A stretch of 64,000 nucleotides of DNA from Tubulanus polymorphus (lineage: Eukaryota; Nemertea; Palaeonemertea; Tubulaniformes; Tubulanidae). Shown piece after piece: positions 54,106-64,000 of the stretch. The notes under the pieces are model-generated. The model was not told the origin of the DNA. It saw nothing but the letters and a program-made list of their open reading frames with translations, and made no database searches. Both the position numbers and the translations under genes were made by a program. The stretch spans positions 27,392,485-27,456,484 of the forward strand of contig NC_134027.1 of the NCBI RefSeq assembly GCF_964204645.1. Reading direction: 5' to 3'. The first letter of the stretch is position 1; every line of letters begins with the position of its first letter.

Positions 54106-54546
54106 GGGTGTCCCACCGCGGGTACCTAGTCACCTACAGTCCGAGACCGGGTTTTAACTTTTCTTATTCCCATCCCGAGTTTTAGTGATATTGTACGATA
54201 CCGGAAGTGTGAATGAATAATGGCCGCTTGTCTGTGAATCGAGGAAGGAAAGGATCGGGAAAAGAGGATCAGTAGAGATGATGATTAGCTGTAGTGTTTT
54301 ACTGTTGTTTGATGTTGTTTATAGCTGATTACACGAACAGACAATGTAAGATTTAATACACACCATCATCAGCAGCACCGTCCACAATCTGAATTTCAAT
54401 TTTCTGAATCCGAACAACAACATAACAAATTTTACAAATTATCAATCATCATTTTGAATGCTTCTTTTGAAGAGATAGTCTACCCATCCTTTAAACCCCC
54501 GAGACTGCAGAGATTTTAAAAATTATTTTATTGATGTTGTTTACAG

Positions 54547-57500
54547 ATGAGCGAAGGAAGGAAGAGTCAAGTCATTCTTCTTGATGACAGGAAAATTGAA
54601 TTCATTATTCAGGTAACAAACACAAACATAAACATTATTTAATTGTCATTTCCGCAAGATTTTCATCTGCGTTTTAAGCATTGTTTAATCTCCTGATCGA
54701 TGATGTCTAGACTAATTAACTGTATTCTGTTTTATTAATTTTTCCTTTAAAGTTAGACAATTTGAAATTTATGATTTGGATTTTAAAAATTGATCTCATA
54801 TTTTTTGTTTTCAGCCGAAATTATACGCTGTGGATTTATTAGATTTAGTCGCATCACATTTCAATCTGAAGGAAAAGGAATATTTTGGATTAGCATTCCA
54901 AGATGACACGTAAGTTTTTTAACCCTCAATTCATTATTGATCACAGGTTTATAGACAGAATTACTAAATTTCGAAACTTGTTATTTAGAAACTAAATTTC
55001 GAAACTTGTTGTTTAGAAACTTAATTTCGAAATTTGTTATTTATTATCATGAATTTAAATGACTAAAAAACTAAATTTACTTAATAGATTTATTGTTTGT
55101 TCTTTGACTTCTTGGAATTGATTCGTATTTATTCAGCTGTTAGAGATTCTGAAATGTTGTGTCAAATGATTTTTAATGAAATTAGATCCCTAGCACAAGA
55201 AGCTTTTTTAAGGTTTACTCAAAAAGTTTGTCTGCAAAGACAAAATCTAGTTATTTTGGAAAGTTGTAAGTTATTTTGGAAGAGATATTTTTGATGGATT
55301 GTCTTGAACTCTTCTCTACTAAGCTTTTTTCTTTTCAATCACAATTTACTTCCAATCTTTCTCCTGCCATCAACCAAACCCAGCGCAGCTATCTCGGCTG
55401 ACAGGCTTCTTGTAATATTTTGAATTCATTTATAGTTGGTTTTTATGTCATCATGTTTTCACATTGTTTGAAGTTTTCTCTGATTTCTACTGATGTTTTT
55501 CAGAGGACATTATAACTGGATTCAATTGGACAGGAAAGTTCTGGATCACGACATTCCACGCAAACATGGAACAATCATCCTGCATTTTAGAATCAAGTAA
55601 GTATTTCATTAATTTCGATACCGATAGAAAAATCATCAATTCAATTGAAAAGATTGATTTTAATGATTTATTTTTCTATTTCAGATTCTTTATTGAAAGT
55701 ATCGCTTTCTTACGAGAAACAACCACCGTAGAGGCTTTCTATTTACAAGCTAAACAATCTATATACAAGGTACGACTGATTATTCTTATCTTTTAATGGG
55801 TGGTGACTTTCTTCACCTTACACCAGGGAGACAGGTGGACTGATTCCTCCTGCACCTGTTTCAATCTTTCCAGTTATCAACAGAACAGCTTTCAAAATGC
55901 ATCTCACATTTAAAGATGAACTTTTTTATGATATGAACAAAAAAAACGGAAGTTTTGTTACTCATTGAATGGAAACATTATCTGTGATGCATAGAAAGAA
56001 GGGTGTTATCTGTGTGTGGTGGAGAGAGGGGGGAAAGAAAGAAGGGTGTTATCTGTGTGTGGTGGAGAGAGGGGGGAAAGAAAGAAGGGTGTTATCTGTC
56101 TGTGGTGGAGAGAGGGGGGAAAGAAAGAAGGGTGTTATCTGTGTGTGGTGGAGAGAGGGGGGAAAGAAAGAAGGGTGTTATCTGTGTGTGGTGGAGAGAG
56201 GGGGGAAAGAAAGAAGGGTGTTATCTGTGTGTGGTGGAGAGAGGGGGGAAAGAAAGAAGGGTGTTATCTGTGTGTGGTGGAGAGAGGGGGGAAAGAAAGA
56301 AGGTTGTTATCTGTGTGTGGTGGAGAGAGGGGGGAAAGAAAGAAGGTTGTTATCTGTGTGTGGTGGAGAGAGGGGGGAAAGAAAGAAGGGTGTTATCTGT
56401 GTGTGGTGGAGAGAGGGGGGAAAGAAAGAAGGTTGTTATCTGTGTGTGGTGGAGAGAGGGGGGAAAGAAAGAAGGGTGTTATCTGTGTGTGGTGGAGAGA
56501 GGGGGGAAAGAAAGAAGGGTGTTATCTGTGTGTGGTGGAGAGAGGGGGGAAAGAAAGAAGGGTGTTATCTGTGTGTGGTGGAGAGAGGGGGGAAAGAAAG
56601 AAGGGTGTTATCTGTGTGTGGTGGAGAGAGGGGGGAAAGAAAGAAGGGTGTTATCTGTGTGTGGTGGAGAGAGGGGGGAAAGAAAGAAGGGTGTTATCTG
56701 TGTGTGGTGGAGAGAGGGGGGAAAGAAAGAAGGGTGTTATCTGTGTGTGGTGGAGAGAGGGGGGAAATGAATGATTCATAAATACTAAACCAGAAAATGA
56801 AATAAAAATGTCGTGTAGATCTAGATGTTAAACCCTTTAGTTGCGTTAGTATTGGTATATGTTACTGAGCTGAGCTGATTCTCCTCTACTAAACAACCCT
56901 CCCTGAAACATATCAGGATATGTATCCCAACAGCTTCTGGACAATCTATTAATTCTTCAAATATTCATCTATTCCGATTTTAGCATTATTAGTCTTTATA
57001 ATTTACAATTGTCAGATTTATATGTTGTTAGCCCTGCTACTGTTAGTAGGAACCCGGTTAGTTAGATTCTGAACGTGAAATCAGGAAATGTTTGTTTCAG
57101 TTTCCCGGAAAACAACACAAATTATTATAATTAAAATACTACCGTATTTTAATACTTGTATTAACTTTTTAAAGTCCAATTACATTTTAAAATTCTATTC
57201 AAACCCAGCTAACAGGAACCCGGTAGTAGATCAGTAGTAGGTTCTCGATCAGAGTACATCATCAGTGTTATATAGATTCAGATCACTGAATGTGTTATTT
57301 CCTGTTTAATAAGAACAGTAGGCCTATATTCATCTCAACTCAGTTCCACGGTTGTAGTTTTAAACTCTTCAGCTCGGAACTATTGGGAGGGGGCACAGAA
57401 CTATAGTTAGGGGGGCACAGAACTATAGTTAGGGGGGCACAGAACTATAGTTAGAGGGGGGCATCTGAATACACTACTGTCACAAGTGATAAACAGTCTA

Positions 57501-60500
57501 GAGGCTGCGATTGTCAACCAATTTTTTTCAAACTTAAAATAATAGCGGCCACGATATTTCAATGGTATTCACCACAAACCCTGTAACTTCACTTGTGAAT
57601 TTCGCTTGTCTCATTCTAGTTTCTCCACCTCTAGCGTTGCGAGGCTCAGATCAGTGATTGCCTGTAATCTGTAGGAACCCTGAAGCGAGGCTCAGATCAG
57701 TGATTGCCTGTAATCTGTAGGAACTCTGAACTCTATATCTCTGCTTATTACATCGTGTAATTACTTATTTTTTCCTGTAAATTTTTGTCTAATTGAGGAA
57801 GTGCTCCAATTAGTCGAGGGAAGAGGGGGAGGGAGGAGTGCAGCTCTCTCTATCTCTCTATATATACTGGTATTGTTTATATTTGTCAACTGTTATAAGT
57901 GCTGTTTGACCTGTATAATGTAGATTAGTAGATGATGATTTTGTCCTAATTTCTATTTCAAATGATTTCTCACTCTCTCTCTCTCTCTCTCTCTCTGTCT
58001 CTATGTAGGGTTTAGTAGAATGTGATAGTGATACCGCGTTCGAACTCGCTGCTCATGTATTACAGGCTACTTGTGGTGACTGTACAGAGTAAGTATTGAC
58101 ACTTTCTTTATCACTGATCTCATTGATATAGGGGGAAAACCTGGAGATATTGTTATTGACCACGTGTTTCTTTATCAGTATATGATTCTATGAAAAATGA
58201 ATTGTTACTATTTAAACCTTGAACTTAAAAAACTTTAAAATTGTGATGCACCCTGTAATTTGTGTACCCTGGAAATTCTGGGGAAAAATCTCTCAGGGGC
58301 CGGTTGTATAGTCATGGCTTAGACATGAGACCAGTCTGAGACCAACTTAGTTCTATAGCTAATATAACAACTTGAGACCAGTCTTAAGATTTAAAACAGC
58401 TTTTGGACTTAAGTCACGACTGTGAGACTGGCCCAACTGGGGATTAAATGGGTGGAAATTGACAACTCTATAACGAAGACTTCATTGAGTGTAACTAGTT
58501 ACCGTTGAAAATGGAAATAGTGATAAACTATAATTTTTAGTGATGAAACGGCGAAGAAAGACTTGAAAAAGTTACCAGTACTTCCAGTACGAACGCTAGA
58601 ACAACATCCTTCATTATCATACTGGTACGTGTTATATCTATATAATATCAACAAGTGCAGATTGTTAGAATTCAGTGATTCATTCAATACATGTTTAATC
58701 GGTATATAATTCACTGCTGGTTTGTGGTTAATTGTTTATCAGTTTAAATGAAGAATATATTTGATAAGAATCACTTATTGTGTTTGATATCGTCAACATA
58801 ACGATAAGTAACAGATTTCGGTAATATGAAAAATGCCTGGTGAATGAGTTGGAAACTATAAAATTGCCTGTCAAATTCTACAGGCCTTTTTCTGAACAAG
58901 TTAAAAAGCTTAAATCAGTTAAGTTTGAATTGTTGTCCTCATTGACAATGTGAAGTAACCACAATAGCAATGAAACCAAAGATTTAAGATTTTTCGTGAA
59001 ATTGGACCCAGGTGTTTGCACTTGGTGTCCACAGACGATAAGCTTTAAATTTGTCTACATCGACTCATGGAATTTCACTAAAAATTCTCTATATTGAGCC
59101 ACAAAAAGTCACGGAAAATCATGTTCTAAGATTTGAGTCTATGAACTCTTTATATTTATTTAATTTCCAGCGAGGAACAAGTAGTAATACATTATAAGAA
59201 GTTAGCCGGTTTATCTCGTGGTTCATCTATTGTTAAGTAAGTTTTTCCACCCCCACGCGAGCATGTCTCTATCAGGGTATCCTGTGTAAAAACGGGGTTC
59301 CGATTGTCATTCATATAAAACTTGTTTGATTATTTCAGTTATATGACAATTGTAGAGTCACTGCCCACGTATGGAATTCACTATTATGAAGTAAAGGTAT
59401 TTATTTCGTGTAAAGTTGAATCACTCTCATTATGAGTCATAGTACGTTCAATCATTCGCAGATGGCAGCACCTGTCAGTCACTTTCATTTGAAGCCCAAT
59501 ACATACAAATTTAGAAGATTAAAAACGAAATTTATTTATCAAAACTTGAAATGAAAAACCTACATATTATTAATTATATAATCTGCATACTGTAAGGTTT
59601 GATTTTATAATCTATTCTCCATGTCTGAGGCTATTCTAAAGTACAGTTCATAAAATATAAATTCTGAAATAATTGATGATCTCCGTATAATAGATTTTAT
59701 ATACCTTCATCGAAAACAAAGAAATGAATTCAAAACTTGTCACATTAAGTGACTTTCATCATATTCTCCATTTATTCAACTCTAATCTTGTAATAATTAA
59801 TTCAATTGTGTTTTTACACAATTATAATAATTGAACATAATAGAAACTAGTTTGACCGTGTAAGTTGTAAATGTTTGATTCATGGTTTGATGCTTGTGTT
59901 TATAGTTGACCTGTCGCACAACTATTGACTGTAATGTACTATTGTAATCATGTATTACAGGATAAACATGGTATGCCCTGGTGGTTAGGTCTTAGTCATA
60001 AAGGAATAGCTCAGTACGATCAAACAGATAAAAAAATACCCAGAAGAGTAAGTTTTTAGATTTACCTGTTACAAATATTGTGGTTTAGGGGTAAATTTTC
60101 AGCTGTTCTGTGGCACTTGTCTTACTGATAGTCAGGGTGAAAGGGAAAGACAGACAGCAGTTTGGGGTCAGTGCTATGTGGTACTAGTGTTACTGAGGGT
60201 TTGGGTAAGATTGCGGTTTGGGGGTCACCCATCAGCTGTCATGTGGCACTAGTGTTACTGATAGTCAGGGTAAAGGGGGTAAGACAGACAGCAGTTTGGA
60301 GTCAATGTTCTGCTGTGTGGTGCTAGTGTTACTGAGGGTCAGGGTAAAAGGGGTTAGACAGACAGCAGTTTGTGGTCAGTGCTATGTGGTGCTAGTGTTA
60401 CTGAGGGTCAGGGTAAGATGACAGTTTAGACAGGGTCTGATCTAAAGAATAAAAACCACTTGCCCAGGGGCAAGTATATCTGATATTTTATTTGCCCTCT

Positions 60501-63193
60501 CAAATATCTGTTCGCCCTATACAAGCATTCCAACTGTTGTATCGATTGGGAAATGGCTTTGAGCTATATAAATGCACTAGCCCGGTGGACAAGTGATAGT
60601 GATAACCTATTTGCCCTAATGATAATATACTCGTCCCGGGCAATCGAACAAGTGTTTAGATCGCACACTGTCCCGTCATCATTCTGGTAAATAGTGTTGC
60701 ATAACGTTAGGTTAATACCGTGCGCCTAAACTACAGTCTTCAGCTGTAAGAGTTGATGTTTATATTTTTGGGTTTTTTTTTTCAGGTATTTGCTTGGAAG
60801 CAACTCGAGAATTTATATTTCCGCGATAAAAAGTTTTCCATTGAAGTGCACGACCCGAAACGGTGAGTGAAATATAAACAGTCTGCTAGAACTAGGTCAA
60901 TAAACTAGGTCAACGAACGCTAATATTACTGCATGTTATAATTGATTTGAGTGAAAGATGCAGTTTGATTACTGGCCTGATTTATTAACCCGACCCACTG
61001 TCACAGTAGTATAGCAGTAGTGCTCTCTATCGCTTGCTGGGAGGTGATAATGATGCATGGTTGTTGTTTAATGTAGTAATTCTGTTTTAACTCCGTTTTA
61101 TTTTTATTTTTAACTTGAATAACAGGATCTAATATTGAGTTAGCTCTTCATCAGACGGCACACCTGCTCTCTCTTACTCTGTCATTGTTTACTGATCACA
61201 GTTTATTTTCAGGAAATCTTGTTTGAATTTTAGATGCTGTACTAAATATAAATGACAATGTTTAATACAGTAGACTGCGATTGTCTCTGATTGTCACGTG
61301 TCGCGGACTCTGATTGTCACAGAGCTGATTACCTCTGATTGTCACTGGGAGAAAGTGTTAGAAGATGTTGATTCACTCTGTCCCAGTCTTGCCGCATCAG
61401 AGAATACTTAGCAGTCTATTGTAGATCCGAGGTCAATTTTACTGGGAGCATTTCCGAAGAAAAAATTGCCTAATATTTCTTGCTGCTTTCCGGATTACTC
61501 TTTTCTTTTCAATGAATACTAAAGTATCTAAAGTATCTCAAGGATTCTAACATTGCCACTAATTCTTACTAAAATACAATAATCAAATAACTCGATTTTT
61601 GGATATTTTTCAAAGTTAAATCTGAAAAACATCCAACCCTGCAAATATAACGGTCAGATTTTGCATCCGTTTTTCTCAAAACAATTTTGATCCAGGCAAA
61701 TATTTGAAAGAACGATTGCATCTTTCACTAGTTGTTAATTATTGCTGCTAGATGGCGTTACTCTAGTATATAGATCGTTTAAATCAAGAAAAGCATGCGA
61801 TTAAAACTAGTGCCAGAGATGTCGGTATTTCATCTCAGATTTTCAGTAAAATTTCTTTGAAGTTTTGCGTCAAGATTTTTGGGTCTCGGTTTCAAATTGA
61901 TGTAATCCGGATCTGAGATTGAATACCAACTACGCGTAGGGAGCATGTATTATTGAATTGAACCGACGACGAGTAGGGAGCATGTATTGCTGCTGCTGCT
62001 GCTGCTGCTGGTGGTTGATATTTGTTTTTTCTGAATGGTTGTGTTTAGTATTGTGCATACGCTGAGCAGTTTCAACTTGTACGAAGAAGCAATACAAGAA
62101 CCTCTAGACGAGTTCGATGAGTTATCTGATGCAATATCTGACCCAACTACTCAGTAAGTATTCCTCCTGCTCCTCCTGCTCCTCCTCCTCCTGCTCCTCC
62201 TGCAACTTCTCCTTCCTTGACTGCCACAGCTGCCTCACATACTACATTACACATTCATATACTTAGCACTGAGTCCTCACCTGCCAGAGTTGGATTCATA
62301 AGGGGGGGTTACTGCGGCTAGTGAGGACAGGTATTGTCTGTACTGATTGTATCTAACACTGAGTCCTCACCTGCCAGGGTTAGAGTCATGTAGGAGGTTA
62401 CTGCAGCTAGTGAGGACAGGTATTGCCTTATTGTCTGTACTGATCGTACCTAACACTGAGTCCTCACCTGCCAGAGTTGGATTCATAAGGGGGTAGTTAC
62501 TGCGGCTAGGGAGGACAGGTATTGTCTGTACTGATTGTATCTAACACTGAGTCCTCACCTGCCAGGGTTAGAGTCATGTAGGAGGTTACTGCAGCTAGTG
62601 AGGACAGGTATTGCCTTATTGTCTGTACTGATCGTACCTAACACTGAGTCCTCACCTGCCAGAGTTGGATTCATAAGGGGGTAGTTACTGCGGCTAGGGA
62701 GGACAGGTATTGTCTGTACTGATTGTATCTAACACTGAGTCCTCACCTGCCAGGGTTAGATTCTTATAGGAGGTTACTGCGGCTAGTGAGGACAGGTATT
62801 GTCTTTACTGATCATTTTGTCTTTCAATTAGTTTTTTGTCTCGAACAAAATGCTGTTTATTTCTATTGCGTTAGTGTTTTATATGTTTAATGTTGTATAT
62901 TCTTCAGTCTAATTCTGTTTTAGTTCAAATGTTTTGTCAAGTCAAACATTAGTTCTGTATTTAAACATTATTCATACGAGTCGCTTTCAAAACCCTGAAA
63001 CGTTCACCAAATCATCGACCGGTGTTTGATTTTACTTCAGCTGAAAATGGTTCTAAAGATCGTTCCTTATGAAAAATGTATTCTTGTAAAAAATGTCTCG
63101 TATATATTGGTAAATTTTGTGCTGTTATAAATAGAAAAAAAAGTTGATAATTTCAGTTTTGAATTTCAGGCGATTGAACAAAAAAAAACACAG
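54547..63193 (+). CDS. FERM domain protein of the FRMD4 family, 3' end beyond the right edge
   Basis: FRMD4A/B are FERM scaffolds at epithelial junctions that link to Par3/cytohesin polarity signalling. Exons: 54547-54612, 54815-54909, 55504-55596, 55685-55769, 58009-58088, 58541-58624, 59171-59236 (or 59231), 59340-59396, 59961-60047, 60786-60862, then probable 62049-62153 and possible microexon 63170-63193. The start MSEGRK...LLDDRK matches FRMD4 and follows an acceptor AG directly, so a 5' UTR exon lies upstream. F1 shows ASHFNLKEKEYFG; F2 shows FIESIAFL and DLKKLPVLP; F3 shows VESLPTYGIHYYEVKDK, PWWLGLSHKGI and EVHDPKR. Vertebrate A and B paralogues cannot be separated here. The rest of F3 and the long C-terminal tail lie past base 64000. 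The exon 7/8 junction has a phase problem. Confidence 0.88.
55995..56766. repeat. 43-bp minisatellite in FRMD4 intron 4, about 18 copies
   Basis: The unit contains GGGTGTTATCTGTGTGTGGT and GGAGAGAGGGGGGAAAGAAA. As 43 is not a multiple of 3 and the unit lacks stops in any phase, all three forward frames stay open for about 250 codons; none is a gene. Confidence 0.95.
57375..57465. repeat. GGGGGGCACAGAACTATAGTTA short tandem repeat
   Basis: Four copies of a 22-bp unit in FRMD4 intron 4. Confidence 0.85.
57635..57732. repeat. 46-bp direct duplication
   Basis: GCGAGGCTCAGATCAGTGAT followed by TGCCTGTAATCTGTAGGAAC occurs twice in tandem with one difference. Confidence 0.85.
58296..58434. mobile_element. 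Fold-back MITE, GGCCAGTTGCACAGTC family (copy 3, opposite orientation)
   Basis: Starts GGGGCCGGTTGTATAGTC and ends GTCACGACTGTGAGACTGGC, the reverse orientation of the copy at 46455. It lies in FRMD4 intron 5. Confidence 0.75.
58882..59010. mobile_element. Second copy of the 10978 fold-back family
   Basis: Shares GTTAAGTTTGAATTGTTGTC and CTCATTGA with the element at 10978-11107. The ends are more decayed. Confidence 0.5.
60105..60430. repeat. About 70-bp tandem repeat in FRMD4 intron 9
   Basis: Four to five imperfect units with GTGTTACTGATAGTCAGGGT and GACAGACAGCAGTTTG. Confidence 0.85.
60431..60785. other. Rest of FRMD4 intron 9
   Basis: AT-rich intronic sequence with a degenerate TTTGCCCT motif repeated about four times. 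No exon is supported. Confidence 0.4.
62049..62153 (+). CDS. Acidic FRMD4 exon inserted in the FERM F3 lobe (probable cassette exon)
   Basis: Flanked by TTTAG and GTAAGT, phase 2 in and out, 105 bp. The join CG plus T continues Arg, then IVHTLSSFNLYEEAIQEPLD, FDELSDAIS and so on. The sequence is strongly acidic and is not part of the F3 lobe I know from vertebrate FRMD4, where a different exon follows EVHDPKR. Being symmetric, it can be included or skipped without frame change. Confidence 0.65.
62250..62810. repeat. About 93-bp tandem repeat in an FRMD4 intron
   Basis: About six units with CACTGAGTCCTCACCTGCCA and AGTGAGGACAGGTATTG, alternating between two slightly different forms, so the true period is a two-unit block of about 190 bp. 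Confidence 0.9.
63170..63193 (+). CDS. Possible 24-nt basic microexon of the FRMD4 gene
   Basis: Bounded by TTTCAG and GTATCA. It joins in phase after the exon ending 62153 to give QRLNKKKH plus AG. It is short and Lys-rich, with symmetric phase. The strength rests on splice consensus only. Confidence 0.35.
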
Positions 63194-63299
63194 GTATCAA
63201 TAACTTAAGTACACAGTACTATCTGTCTTGCCATCAGAGAAATTGACAACTGACTGCTACGGTCTCTATCTCTGTTCAAAGAAGCTGGCTGACTGCTTT

Positions 63300-63750
63300 A
63301 GTCTCTGTTTCTCTTGAGAGATGAGAGAGACAGTGACTGGACTGCTTCAGTCTCTGTTTCTGTTTCTGGACAGACAGTGACTGCTGTTTTTGCAGACACA
63401 GATATTAGACTGCTACAGTCTCTGTTTCTGCAGGGACGGATATTAGACTGCTACAGTCTCTGTTTCTGCAGAGACGGATATTGGACTGCTACAGTCTCTG
63501 TTTCTGCAGAGACGGATATTGGACTGCTACAGTCTCTGTTTCTGCAGAGACGGATATTAGACTGCTACAGTCTCTGTTTCTGCAGACACAGATATTAGAC
63601 TGCTACAGTCTCTGTTTCTGCAGACACAGATATTAGACTGCTACAGTCTCTGTTTCTGCAGACACAGATATTAGACTGCTACAGTCTCTGTTTCTGTTTC
63701 TGGACAGACAGTGACTGCAGATATTAGACTGCTACAGTCACTCTGACTGC
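63300..63750. repeat. About 39-bp minisatellite near the right edge
   Basis: About ten units with GACTGCTACAGTCTCTGTTT and CTGCAGAGACGGATATT. The period of 39 (13 codons) keeps a forward frame open for 94 codons, an artefact. Confidence 0.9.
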
Positions 63751-64000
63751 TACAGTTTGCTGCTGTATATTTTTCATGTTTGTTTGTATTTATTATTGTG
63801 TTTGTTGCATGTCTATTAATCGAGCATGAAAAAGAAGTAATATAATAATTTTCTAATTCAATTTCAGGCTCCTCCCTCTCTCTTCCCCCCTCTCTCCCCC
63901 TCTCTTCCCCCTCCCTCTCACTCAACTCTCTCTCTCTAACTCTATCGGAAAAAGCCATTGACAATAATAATAACAATAGAACCTGCTTGTTCTATTATGT

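Noticed and set aside
55969-56781. Three overlapping forward open frames of about 250 codons
   Set aside because: The 43-bp satellite lacks stops in all three phases; the frames are the same repeat read in each phase, inside an FRMD4 intron.

Overview
The window is nuclear DNA of an invertebrate animal. Its genes are split by many short GT-AG introns, and their proteins resemble bilaterian ones. I infer a lophotrochozoan, most likely a mollusc, but no species marker was seen. Six protein-coding loci can be supported. No rRNA, tRNA, CRISPR or prokaryotic feature was seen.

Layout: (1) 446-8937, minus strand: DHX38/PRP16 spliceosomal helicase, 19 exons, C-terminus beyond the left edge. (2) 10619-18624, plus: a kinesin-14 with a C-terminal motor, 17 coding exons, divergent from DHX38 across a 1.7-kb gap. 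(3) 20339-39871, plus: GLG1 (Golgi apparatus protein 1), about 25 exons. (4) 43.7 kb: a decayed histamine N-methyltransferase-like copy; 45374-46267, plus: an intact, intronless relative. (5) 50985-52412, plus: CCDC51/MITOK, two exons. (6) 54547 to the right edge, plus: a FRMD4-type FERM protein, incomplete. The genes look like unrelated housekeeping and signalling neighbours, not a functional cluster.

The main surprise is in GLG1. Intron 8 contains a 6.9-kb array of about 163 copies of a 42-bp unit. Each unit reproduces the 3' splice site and first codons of GLG1 exon 9, in the same reading frame, so the array is a ladder of potential acceptors leading into the real exon. The exon 9 donor is also duplicated (52 bp). 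The next two exons (10 and 11) are homologous alternatives whose phases make inclusion of exactly one obligatory, which is the signature of mutually exclusive exons. A second array, after CCDC51, starts from the stop-codon region of that gene.

The rest is dense in minisatellites (over 15 arrays) and in short fold-back, MITE-like elements. Several long open frames in the window are only products of repeat units whose length is a multiple of 3, and I do not call them genes. Exon boundaries come from splice consensus, phase and remembered family similarity; no alignment or RNA data were available.
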